Below are positions 51,901-59,278 of a stretch of DNA of 64,000 nt, one piece after another. The position numbers were made by a program, and so were the translations under genes. The notes beneath the pieces are model-generated. The model ran no database searches, had not been told where the DNA came from, and saw nothing but the letters and a program-made list of their open reading frames with translations. Numbering within the stretch: the stretch's first letter is position 1; each line of letters begins with the position of its first letter. Source of the DNA: Vanessa cardui (taxonomy: Eukaryota; Arthropoda; Insecta; Lepidoptera; Nymphalidae); NCBI RefSeq assembly GCF_905220365.1, contig NC_061126.1:10974001-11038000 (forward strand), read 5' to 3'.

Positions 51901-53461
51901 GTATGATCAGAGAGACTTCCTTACATGTATTGAAACCGAAGACCAACGTTTCTACGTAGCCACCGATCACAATGGATCGCCACTGGTCGTGTTTGATGTA
52001 AACGGCGAAATTATCAAAGAAATTAAACGCAGTCCGTTTGGTAAAATCGTTAAAGACACCAACCCTGGATTCTACGTGCCAGTTGACTTCCAAGGTGGTA
52101 TATTAGACTACAATACTAATTTGGTGTATTTGGAAAATCGATTATATGATCCTGTGGTTGGACAATGGATGACGCCAAGCTGGGAGCATCTTGCAACTAA
52201 ACTAAGCCTGCCTACAGACATATTCATCTACAGGTTTAGAAACAATGATCCTATAAATCGAGACCAGAACGTTCCGTATATGACTAATTTAGCGAGTTGG
52301 CTACGATTGTACGGATATGATCTGACTAAGATGATGGGAGCTAAATATATAACGGACATGATATTCCAGCCGAAGACATCAGTAACAGCACCTCAGCTTG
52401 CTCCCGATTTTGGTGTTATGTCCGGTCTACAGTGTATCATTGAAAAGGTATTTTTAGTTTTTATTTCATTCTAGTTCTTAGTATACGTGAAATGTGTTTT
52501 TTAATTCGTATAACTTATTTCATATAATTATTGTGCTTTGAAATTTTATAAATGAATTTTAATTATTTTACAGGTAAACGATAAACTGTCAGATATCGAA
52601 TTCGTACCAACGCCGCTTTTGAAGATGGAGCCAATAACGAGGAATTTGCTGCCAAGAGTATCTTACAAACGTGGTGTTTTCGGCGAAGGCGTTCTCATAT
52701 CCAGAGTAGATGGAAAAGCATTTATAAGTGTGGCAGATGGCGCTAACAGCGTCGTCGAGGATGTGATAACGACCGTATTCAATAACTCTTATTTCCTGGA
52801 CGTCCACTTCAGTATACACGATCAGGATGTTTTCTACTTCGTCAAGGATAATTCACTGAAAATCAGAGATGACATGGAGGAACTGAGACGGTTGTCCGGC
52901 AAATTCAATGTATCGCAAGACGAAACTAACGACCAAGGGCTAGAGGTATGTTTAACATGCAGATACGAATAACTTTTTGGTAATTTCTTAAGTTTTTTTA
53001 ACACGTAAATTACGCGTTTTCCACACATATGTATACTTTACTAAAAAAAATACAAATAACCCACAATTTTCAATGTATTTTACAAACGTTTAATTCCTCC
53101 TCAGGTCCGAGTACATGCGGTTGGCAAGGGTTCGGCGCAAGCGGTCATTGTGCTGCGATACGGCGTCGACCCGGCGGCGGAGCGCATCAAGCTGCTGAAG
53201 CACGCACACAAGCGGGCGGCGGCGCGCGCGTGGGAGCGCGAGAAAGCGCTGGTGGCGGCGGGCTGGGAGGGGCGCGGCGCGTGGACGGAGGAGGAGAAGG
53301 AGGAGCTGATCTCGCACGGCGTGGTCGACGGCTGGGCGGCGCGCGACGTGCACTCGGTGGCGCGCTTCCCGCAGCTCGCCGACGACCCCGCCAACGTGGC
53401 GTTCGTGCGCGACGCGCGCCGCAAGCGCCGGCGCAGCGGCCGCGCGCGCCACCGCTCGTGA
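39804..53461 (+). CDS. Ten-m: Teneurin (Ten-m/odd Oz type), 3' part of the gene, 15 exons
   Basis: Teneurins are type II transmembrane receptors that mediate synaptic partner matching, axon guidance and adhesion. The joined exons encode 3,087 residues plus stop, numbered here from Cys at 39806. In order: cytoplasmic tail 1-131, membrane helix about 132-153, Ser/Thr-rich stalk about 170-735, conserved membrane-proximal domain 750-880, eight EGF repeats 886-1145, Cys-rich and beta-sandwich region 1150-1490, NHL propeller about 1500-1870, YD/RHS shell about 1880-2790, and C-terminal GHH-type domain to 3087. All introns obey GT-AG and the phases agree throughout. The motif PPDVPPRNPTMSR followed by DFEPSCLVRTPSGN matches my memory of insect Ten-m, so I favour Ten-m over Ten-a. 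The start codon and 5' exons are outside the window. The stalk makes the protein longer than I recall for fly Ten-m. Confidence 0.9.
40075..40371 (+). CDS. Ten-m: Ten-m exon B: end of cytoplasmic region and transmembrane helix
   Basis: The exon lies between ATAATTTCAG and a GTGTGT donor and continues as DIQKNPSMDYKSNSSCSS. A basic stretch (FRKGLSSRCSWK) precedes the hydrophobic segment CTAIVFIVLFVLLLSIASYM, at about residues 132-152. Positive charge on the N-terminal side fits a type II (N-in, C-out) membrane protein. Confidence 0.9.
40493..42283 (+). CDS. Ten-m: Ten-m exon C: 597-codon Ser/Thr-rich extracellular stalk
   Basis: The exon follows GTTTACAG and ends before GTGAGG, phase 1 on both sides. 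After the conserved KPCSVLVGD it encodes a low-complexity stretch rich in Ser, Thr and Asn, with many N-glycosylation sequons and many possible O-glycosylation sites. A furin-type site, RPRR followed by S, lies at residues 214-217 (40675-40686). Two small Cys clusters lie near the C-terminal end: CECSCPICE at about 627-635 and CICP at about 735. I know of no domain matching the middle part. Such stalk sequence evolves fast, so length differs between species. Confidence 0.85.
42607..42884 (+). CDS. Ten-m: Ten-m exon D: membrane-proximal conserved domain
   Basis: The exon begins after CTTTATAG, closing the split Gly codon, and ends in phase 0 before GTAAGT. It encodes GARTFPAQSFPPDGTTF, then SYWNMQFYQSEAAYVKFDY and PRGASIGVYARRNALPTHTQ. 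This is the strongly conserved segment between stalk and EGF repeats in teneurins. Confidence 0.93.
42990..43206 (+). CDS. Ten-m: Ten-m exon E: conserved domain end and EGF repeat 1
   Basis: The exon lies between TTATTGTAG and GTAAGT. It encodes HYMEQGHWFLSLYNDDGDAQ and the first EGF repeat with six cysteines, CPNGCSGKGECLMGHCQCQP and onward, residues 886-912. Confidence 0.94.
43345..43392 (-). repeat. Remnant of the SINE tail in a Ten-m intron
   Basis: TCCTGTTATTTTCCCACTGA and the following TGGGTTTAGGCCTC match, with changes, the inverted tail of the SINE (CCTGTAAATTCCCACTGCTG and so on). Only this short end remains. Confidence 0.5.
43440..43844 (+). CDS. Ten-m: Ten-m exon F: EGF repeats 2 to 5
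   Basis: The exon follows TAATTTTAG and ends before GTACGC. Repeat 2 (from residue 917) has Tyr927 where a Cys is expected, and repeat 5 (from 1019) has Phe1029 in the same place. Repeats 3 and 4 have the full six cysteines. In teneurins the unpaired Cys of repeats 2 and 5 form the disulfides of the homodimer. Confidence 0.95.
44130..44465 (+). CDS. Ten-m: Ten-m exon G: EGF repeats 6 to 8
   Basis: The exon lies between TTATTACAG and GTACAC. It encodes the last three EGF repeats, ending with GHWECKCFDGWDGPDC at residue 1145. It then runs into CDDSKDNDK, the start of the DxDxDG-like acidic motif finished by the next exon. Confidence 0.94.
44645..44852 (+). CDS. Ten-m: Ten-m exon H: Cys-rich segment and start of beta-sandwich
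   Basis: The exon opens after TTCTACAG and gives DGLVDCEDPECC, completing the acidic, possibly calcium-binding motif. It then encodes ILLRKQPPAITASFFERMKF and LIDEGSLQNYAKQETFNE. It ends in phase 2 (AG before GTGAGA), the same phase as the candidate microexon downstream. Confidence 0.93.
45389..45415 (+). CDS. Ten-m: Candidate 27-nt microexon of Ten-m
   Basis: Inside the 1.28-kb intron between exons H and I, a pyrimidine-rich acceptor (TTTCCGCTGCGCAG) is followed by exactly 27 bases and then by a near-perfect donor (GAG then GTAAGA). Inserted in the phase-2 intron it adds nine residues, reading SMFWNHFNT before the Ser of the next exon, and keeps the frame. The insertion is at residue 1231, between NE and SRSAVIRG. 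Small cassette exons are known in vertebrate teneurins at other positions. I cannot say from sequence whether it is constitutive, optional or unused. Confidence 0.6.
46135..46351 (+). CDS. Ten-m: Ten-m exon I: beta-sandwich (TTR-like) segment
   Basis: The exon follows ATTATTTCAG, completes a Ser codon and ends in phase 0 before GTTAGC. It encodes RSAVIRGRVVTSLGSGLVGV, then GFTLTREDGWFDLLVNGGGA and ends at VFVPWNE. This is the conserved carboxypeptidase-regulatory/transthyretin-like part of teneurins. Confidence 0.93.
47350..47526 (+). CDS. Ten-m: Ten-m exon J
   Basis: The exon is 59 codons, phase 0 on both sides, between TCATTCCAG and GTTAAT. It encodes VVIIDEVMMTTSDEKGG, then PVVLATWKHGFQGACPDKSA and ILAESQ, part of the region in front of the beta-propeller. 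Confidence 0.93.
47715..48123 (+). CDS. Ten-m: Ten-m exon K: FN-plug-like domain
   Basis: The exon lies between CAACCATCCAG and GTAAAT, starting in phase 0 and ending in phase 1. It encodes VVQESLQIPGTGLNLVYHSS, then RVYGVTTALVKVGYQYTDC and GGWNLDIHHRYNFHE. In known teneurin structures this part plugs the bottom of the YD barrel. Confidence 0.93.
48277..48529 (+). CDS. Ten-m: Ten-m exon L: start of NHL beta-propeller
   Basis: The exon follows GTCATTCTAG and ends before GTGAGT in phase 2. It encodes GILQKGDGTNIYLKHKPR, a Cys pair, then RLLAPVALVAAPDGSIFVGD, the first NHL blade. The junction to exon M corresponds in position to the vertebrate propeller splice site, but I see no extra microexon in the short intron here. 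Confidence 0.93.
48661..52447 (+). CDS. Ten-m: Ten-m exon M: NHL propeller and YD/RHS shell
   Basis: This single 3,787-base exon follows ATTATTTCAG and ends in phase 0 before GTATTT. It encodes residues 1584-2845: the remaining propeller blades (for example KGVAVSIDNVLYFADGTNIR), then the long series of YD repeats (YDEFGRLTSAVTPTGR, YDRFNRLTSWRWG and many others). It ends with the RHS-core signature from LVYLENRLYDPVVGQWMTP to FRNNDPINR. In teneurins this shell forms a hollow barrel, the same fold as bacterial RHS/TcC proteins. Confidence 0.96.
52574..52945 (+). CDS. Ten-m: Ten-m exon N: C-terminal region
   Basis: The exon is 124 codons, phase 0 on both sides, between ATTTTACAG and GTATGT. 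It encodes PLLKMEPITRNLLPRVSYKR, then NSYFLDVHFSIHDQDVFYFV and RDDMEELRRLSGKFNVS. This is the segment between the RHS core and the GHH-type domain. Confidence 0.93.
53105..53461 (+). CDS. Ten-m: Ten-m exon O: GHH-type C-terminal domain and stop
   Basis: The last exon starts after TTCCTCCTCAG in phase 0 and ends at TGA 53459-53461. It encodes 118 residues, including KHAHKRAAARAWEREKALV, WTEEEKEELISHGVVDGW and FPQLADDPANVAFVRD. The tail is strongly basic (RRKRRRSGRARHRS). The domain is related to a bacterial HNH/GHH nuclease-toxin family; in animals it is a structural or signalling end of teneurin, not a toxin gene. From about codon 20 onward nearly every third position is G or C, unlike all the preceding exons. 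Confidence 0.94.
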   Translation, partial: VRVHAVGKGSAQAVIVLRYGVDPAAERIKLLKHAHKRAAARAWEREKALVAAGWEGRGAWTEEEKEELISHGVVDGWAARDVHSVARFPQLADDPANVAFVRDARRKRRRSGRARHRS

Positions 53462-54370
53462 CTCCCCGAGTGAGACCCGCGAGCGACTCTCGTTTCGTTT
53501 GCTTCGCTTTAGGCGATCGAAATATTATTTTTAACGTTCACCCTCCTCGTGGATCAAACGAATCTCTCGAGATAACTCACGACAGGGTACCGAGTCATTG
53601 GCGAGCTTAGCGCTCGATTAAATTAATGATGCATAATATTTTAAAACTGAAATACTCGATCTTCATCACGATTTATTAATCGATTTTTGTATTGTTTTAC
53701 AATTTTTTATCCTATATTATACGTATGTCGCTTAGATTAATGTACTTTTTCACGAAAATCATGTATTCCTAACGTATTTTAGCCAAATATTTCTTTCGGT
53801 CCCTACATTTAGATATGTGTAAATAATATTTTATTCTTGTAGTCGGTTCTTTTGTATTGTAGACCTAAGGTCCTTATTACTTCGCAATACTATACTCTGT
53901 AAGCAATAATTTTATATTTTATCTAATCATCTTTAATCTATTGACCCAAGGTTTTAATTTTACAACAACAATCAAAACAACTCAAAATCCAATGATAGAT
54001 TAGTATTTCCAACGTAATTTATACCGATATTTCATCTTTTTTACCCTTAGCTTAAAAATGAAAACTGGAGAGCTTATTGCACTTCTTATATACTTGGTAA
54101 TTGTTTTGTTTGATAATAATCTAAGAAATATTATTTTAAATAACTCATTGTCACAATTAAGTTCTCAACCACACATCGTTTTAAATTAAGAAAAAAAAAA
54201 ATACTCAAAATAGTTACTTTAATTTTGTAATTGTTAACAGTTTACCTACTGATATTTTTTCCTCTAGTTCTACATTTATAAGTGACAGTTCTCCATTTAA
54301 CCCTAACAATAAGTCCTTCTAATATAAATAGATCAAATAAATTTTAAATAAAGCGTTGATACGTAACACT
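53462..54370 (+). other. Likely 3' UTR of Ten-m
   Basis: AT-rich sequence follows the stop codon without a coding frame. The end is set from the polyadenylation signals at 54336-54352. A longer form reaching about 55.9 kb is possible, because further AATAAA strings occur near 54517, 55848 and 55880. Confidence 0.55.
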
Positions 54371-54385
54371 GCGTGTGTTGTGCAA
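54336..54385 (+). terminator. Probable polyadenylation region of Ten-m
   Basis: Two AATAAA hexamers lie at 54336-54341 and 54347-54352, followed after about 20 bases by a GU-rich element, CTGCGTGTGTTGTGC. This spacing is typical of an animal cleavage site. Confidence 0.55.
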
Positions 54386-55404
54386 TAATCGATCTGTAGT
54401 TTTCCATAACCGTCTAGGGTCAAGACTTCTTGCTGACTTATCTTAGACTGTCCTCGTCCTATTTTATAATTGGTGTGATTATTGTGCGCTCAGAATACCT
54501 GAAAATTGTATGTCTGTATAAATAAATGTATATCTATGTATTATACGAAAATAAGTCGAAGGAATACTCAACTTTAATATACGGATGTTCAAAATCATAC
54601 GTAATGAAAATCAGTCTTAAGATTTTTTTATTATTTTATCTATATTGAAAGCAATAATGATCTTAAAACCGTGTGAAAGTAACTAGCCGTAAGTCAGTAA
54701 GAAGAATATGTAAAGTAATGTAGATTAGTTATATTGTATGTCCATAAATGTGTCTCATTTAAATTGTGGTGTCTATTCCGTGTTAGAATTATTGATTTAA
54801 ATGCTAGTTGACTGAGCGATTGGTGATAAGGCGTCGAAGATATTTTTTACTAAATGTTTATAAAATATTAAAAAAAAACGGAAAGGGAAAAAAAATGAAT
54901 CCGCCGACTCCCCGGACCGCTGAGGACCGACGCGAAGTGATATTTTTGCAAAATGTGACTAAACGAAGCAATACATTGTAATTTAATACGTCTTAACTTT
55001 TATTTAGTTACTGTAAGGTGTATTTTAATTTATAATTAAATGTAATAATATTATATAATATCTATTGTGAATGTAGTTATTGATTTCGCGGTGATATGTA
55101 ATAGAGCGGTATAGTTATCTTTTTTATGATGTATAAAGAATTCTTATTTGTAAATAGGTACTTAACTATGTAACATGTAAAAAATATTGTACATATCTTT
55201 ACGCTTGAATTATTTATAGAAGGAGTTAAGGTTTCTAGAATACTGAAGTGATGTACTATATCAGATAAATAATGAACAAATTGAGGCTGTAGGAAAATTA
55301 TCTAATTAACAGCTGATCGGTTGAATTAAAACAAAAAGCAAACCCCCAAATCTTAATTCTTATCTATAATATTTAAAAAATCTGAATAATCATTTATTTG
55401 TCTT

Positions 55405-55445
55405 TATATATATAATATATATATATATACATAAATATATTTTAT
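55405..55445. repeat. AT dinucleotide microsatellite
   Basis: The sequence is a near-continuous run of TA steps. A similar shorter run is at about 45480-45497. Confidence 0.8.
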
Positions 55446-55655
55446 TTATTAATAAAAAAATCGATCAGTAAATACTCTAGCATACCATCAACAAACTTAC
55501 CATAGACTAATAAGCTTCTAGACATTTTAGAGAGCTTCACGAATGCGATCAAACTTGCATTTAAGTAGGAATTAAACTCCGCTGCATTTAATTTGTATTA
55601 TTGTAGATACGGTGCGTAGACTCCAATACTCTGTGTATAGTTACTGAGGCAAGTG

Positions 55656-55781
55656 TAGCATGGACCGCGGGGTGTTCACCATAGACTCAGCAGGAGATAG
55701 CTATTAATATAACATAGTATAGTATCTACAGCTCTCTTTCTCTCTTATTTCTCTAATATTCGCATCGCGCGGTCCATGCTA
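55656..55781. repeat. 14-bp perfect inverted repeat with 98-base spacer
   Basis: TAGCATGGACCGCG at 55656-55669 is the exact reverse complement of CGCGGTCCATGCTA at 55768-55781. The arms are GC-rich in AT-rich surroundings. They could be terminal repeats of a tiny MITE or an RNA hairpin; neither is shown. Confidence 0.7.
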
Positions 55782-56311
55782 TGTCCGGTTTACGATCATC
55801 TAGGTCACGGTGTGCGTGCTATGGGAGACGATGTAAGCATGTACAATAATAAATATAGAAAGTATTCTAATGGAATATGTAATAAAAAATAATAAAACAA
55901 ATCTTGTTTCAATTATTTTTCTTTTTTATAAATTCAAAAAAAACATACGTCTGTAACACCTACATACCAACCAAACACTTTAAAATCTACGTCAACCAAT
56001 GTACATAAAACATATATTGAAATACTCTATGATAGCTACATATATAACATGATATAAATAAGTGCAATTACCAATTTCACCCGCTTTAAAAAAGACTATT
56101 GTCGTGACGAACGTGTCCTTATTTATACTAAATTTTTAAACGTCATCTATGAACACTCTGGCACACATACTTACTGCGACAAACACTCACACACGCACAC
56201 TTTCTAATATATAAAGCTAACATAAAACATTTATTAAGAATAATAAAGAAATAGTTTCCACAAAGTTTTCTTTTGTTTTAAAATTAATATCTCAATGTTA
56301 TGAAATATCTA

Positions 56312-56748
56312 GTACTAGTTGCCGCCCGCTGCTTCGCTTGCTTTTTGGGGACTTGCTTGGCAAAAAAGTAACCTATATCCTTCCTTGAGCTGAGATCGCC
56401 CAGTGGTTAGAACGCGTGCATCTTAACCGATGATTGCGGGTTCAAACCCAGGCAAGCACCACTATATATATGTGCTTAATTGTGTTTATAATTCATCTCG
56501 TGCTCGGCGGTGAAGGTAAACATCGTGAGGAAACCTGCATGTGTCTGATTTCATCGAAATTCTGTCACATGTGCATTCCACCAACCCGCATTGGAACAGC
56601 ATGGTGGAATATGTTCCAATCTCTCTCCTTAATGGAAGAGGAGGCCTTATCTCAGCAGTGGGAAATTTACAGGCTGTTACTTTACTTTTTACTTTACTTT
56701 AGACAGACTGGGTTACTTTCACATATATAATATCAGTATAGATAGGTA
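56312..56748 (+). mobile_element. Helitron-like non-autonomous element split by a SINE
   Basis: The left part, 56312-56387, reads GTTGCCGCCCGCTGCTTCGC and ends at a TATATCCTTCCTTGAGC block. The right part, 56700-56748, reads AGACTGGGTTACTTTCACAT and ends in ATATCAGTATAGATA. Both are hallmarks of a lepidopteran repeat usually assigned to Helitrons, also present in reverse at 60403-60640. The SINE at 56388-56699 sits between the two parts. The class assignment is from memory. Confidence 0.6.
56388..56699 (+). mobile_element. SINE copy inside the Helitron-like element
   Basis: Head GATCGCCCAGTGGTTAGAAC, B-box-like GGGTTCAAACCC, and tail ACAGGCTG followed by a (TTACTTTAC)-like run in place of (GTT)n. 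It is the same family as the copy at 4071. Confidence 0.85.
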
Positions 56749-58700
56749 ATGGCCAAAAATAAATTCAAAGAGGTTTTATTAAAAATAATTTATTTAATCT
56801 TTTAAATGCTTACATATTAATAATGATATGTTTATATTTTAAATAGAACATATTACTTTTCAACGCAACAGGCATAATGTATTCATATAAAATTGTCTTT
56901 TCAATTATTTAATTTCAATAAAATATTAAAATTTACTAATATCTTGAATGCTTATTAATAAAACTTTCTATTAACTAGTGTCAAGCATTATTTTACACAT
57001 ATTCAATCTCGAGACAATTATTTAAATAAATATTTAATTTATAGTAAAGACTAAAACACATTAAATTGTCTAATTAAACCAAATATATAAAAATACACAT
57101 CTCTGTAATTACTTCCTACAACTACGAATACATCTACAGTTAAACTAACTACTCATTAATTTACATTATTTTATTTTTTATTTTTAATACTACTCTATGT
57201 AAAGAAACTACAGTAGTAGTTTTAATAAATTCAAATGCATGTGTGTCTCATTAATAAAAAATAATTCGGTATTCATACAAAAAAATATAAACATTTTGTA
57301 AATAAACTATATTATGTAATTTTTATTTAATATTTTTTATATTATAGATAAAATAGGGTTGTCAAACGCAATTAAAAGATAGACCATTGGCCACGACTGG
57401 CAACATTCACACAATTTTTCTTAAAAACCAACAGTATGTTTTTACTTTGAAATTTATTGCGTATATTGTATTCAAATACTATTACAACTTAACAAAGATC
57501 TTCTAACATAGACAACTCAACATTCTACCTTTAAGAGTAATTGTCTTTAAGGCAGAATGATGAGTTAGTCAGGAGAAGGAGAGTTAGTCAAGGGACAGAT
57601 TAAAGAAATAGTATACAAAGCTGTATAATCTCAAAAAAAAGGCAATATTGTTACAAAAACAATAGGGATTCAATTATGCTAAATAATTACTGTACTATAA
57701 ATGAATACGAATAAAATTTTAAAAGTCAAAGTAATAGATTTCGTTGTCGAAAAGGTGTTTTTAAATATTTAATATTTAGAATTAATCACCTAACCACTAC
57801 ATATTTCCTATGAAAAACGTATAAAATACAGTGTTTTTTATATTATAATTAATAAACAAATATCACGCCGCCATATTAGCAAAACACTAGTAACTATCAA
57901 ATTGACTCAAGATTTCCACGTTTCAATTAATTTATATTAAATTATAGCCGTTTCGAGATCGCTTTTATATCAAATAATCACACAATAAAAATTTTATATA
58001 TTTTCTAATGCCATTAGATACTAGCAAGGTATAAAAAAATAATCTATATTTATGACAAATTTACTTAATATCTACATATGTAAATATATGTATATATATG
58101 ATTTTATTAAAAGAAAATAAGGTCATTAATATCTGTTTAGCTTTTAAGTACATTCGAATAATAAACAAGATGTGTGTAGTTTTCACTACAATGAACTATG
58201 TACTGAATGGGCATATCGATATATACAAATACTCTATTAAAATATAAATTCAAAACTGCGACATTCCAAACGTTTATAAAAAGTATAGCAAATTTGAAAA
58301 ACGTTTTTATTCGAATGTACATTCTAATGGCAGGAGGAGTAAACATAAATAAACTTTGGCCTTGAACTTATCACAATTAAATTTATAGTTTCAATTTAAT
58401 AACATTAATTATTGTTTCTAATAGTAAAAATAACGTTTTTATAAGTTATCTTCAGGGAATGTTTCGAGTATATCAAATTACTACTAGCAAATTGTATGGA
58501 ACGCGTTTGTTTATCTTCACTCGTCCTTCCAAGGGAATGCTTTCTACACAACGATCCTTATCTAATATAAATCCTAGCTTGTGCACGCTACTGGCAGTAG
58601 ATAAAACTTGGCAGAACTTACAAATCATATTGATAATCTCGTATGAACCAACACATCATTAATGTTTCAAGTTGTTTCATTTATTTTATTTTTATTTGTT
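56749..58700. other. AT-rich intergenic DNA between the convergent genes
   Basis: No coding frame, tRNA or repeat could be supported here. Runs of A and T and short AT microsatellite-like strings (58076-58100) are all I see. Confidence 0.5.
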
Positions 58701-58706
58701 TTTATT
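58680..58706 (-). terminator. Candidate polyadenylation signals for the GalNAc-transferase gene
   Basis: Read on the minus strand, at least three AATAAA hexamers lie in the A-rich tail of the repeat at 58701-58993. They are about 375-400 bases downstream of the stop codon at 59081. I found no canonical AATAAA between the stop and this tail. Confidence 0.45.
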
Positions 58707-58993
58707 TTATGGTATAAGTTGGCGGACGAGCATATGGGCCACCTGATGGTAAGTGGTCACCATCACCCATAGACAATGACGCTGTAAGAAATATTAACTA
58801 TTCCTTACATCGCCAATGCGCCACCAACCTTGGGAACTAAGATGCTATGTCCCTTGTGCCTGTAATTACACTAGCTCACTCACCCTTTAAACCGGAACAC
58901 AACAATACTGAGTACTGTTATTTGGCGGTAGAATAAATGATGAGTGGGTGGTACCTAATCAGACGGGCTTGCACAAAGCCCTACCACCAAGTG
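58701..58993 (-). repeat. Dispersed repeat with A-rich 3' tail
   Basis: The + strand runs from TTTATTTTATGGTATAAG through GGGCCACCTGATGGTAAGTG to GGGCTTGCACAAAGCCCTAC. It is about 290 bp and nearly the same as the + strand copy at 63064-63352. Its tail resembles that of the LINE fragment at 24379-24460. I read it as a SINE-like or truncated LINE-derived element inserted in the same direction as the GalNAc-transferase gene. Confidence 0.8.
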
Positions 58994-59080
58994 TTTCAGT
59001 ATTAAAAGTCACGTTTCGATATGATTTGTAACCTAATTCTGTTATTATTAATGTAAGAAGTACAAAAATGAAAAAAATAT

Positions 59081-59278
59081 TTACTCATACATCTCGACCG
59101 GTCCAGTGACTCGTTTCGCGATGCTCTCCCACTTGTCCAGCATCTCGGTGTCCACGTTGTCTATGACCCACCGCTGGGTGTCAGCAGAGTCGTCGCAGGG
59201 TTTGATGTAGAGAGCGCGAGTGGGCGGATCCCAGTCGAGGCAGTTGTCGTTGGTGCCGTGCTTCAAGCGTTTTGTATC
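59081..59278 (-). CDS. GalNAc-transferase last exon: lectin repeat gamma and stop
   Basis: The exon starts after TTGATTCTTCAG in phase 0 and ends at TAA (59083-59081). It reads DTKRLKHGTNDNCLDWDPP, then ALYIKPCDDSADTQRWVID, with the third QxW motif QRW, and ends GPVEMYE. Confidence 0.9.
   Translation of the reverse strand, partial: DTKRLKHGTNDNCLDWDPPTRALYIKPCDDSADTQRWVIDNVDTEMLDKWESIAKRVTGPVEMYE

Larger units (their letters stand above)
54371..56311. other. Intergenic or extended 3' UTR
   Basis: The stretch is AT-rich and non-coding. It holds an AT microsatellite at about 55405-55445, an inverted repeat at 55656-55781 and two Pumilio-like TGTANATA sites at 55149 and 55188. Nothing else was recognised. 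Confidence 0.5.

Noticed and set aside
51500..52093. 197-codon antisense frame opposite teneurin exon M
   Set aside because: It is a shadow of the well-supported YD-repeat frame on the other strand, and its protein matches nothing.
49550..53461. Bacterial-type RHS toxin or horizontally acquired toxin gene
   Set aside because: YD repeats and the GHH-type end are normal parts of all animal teneurins, and the exon structure and upstream domains fit teneurin throughout.
53029..53610. 193-codon frame overlapping the last teneurin exon
   Set aside because: It is the wrong register of a GC-rich exon. The correct frame continues the family-conserved protein and ends at 53461.
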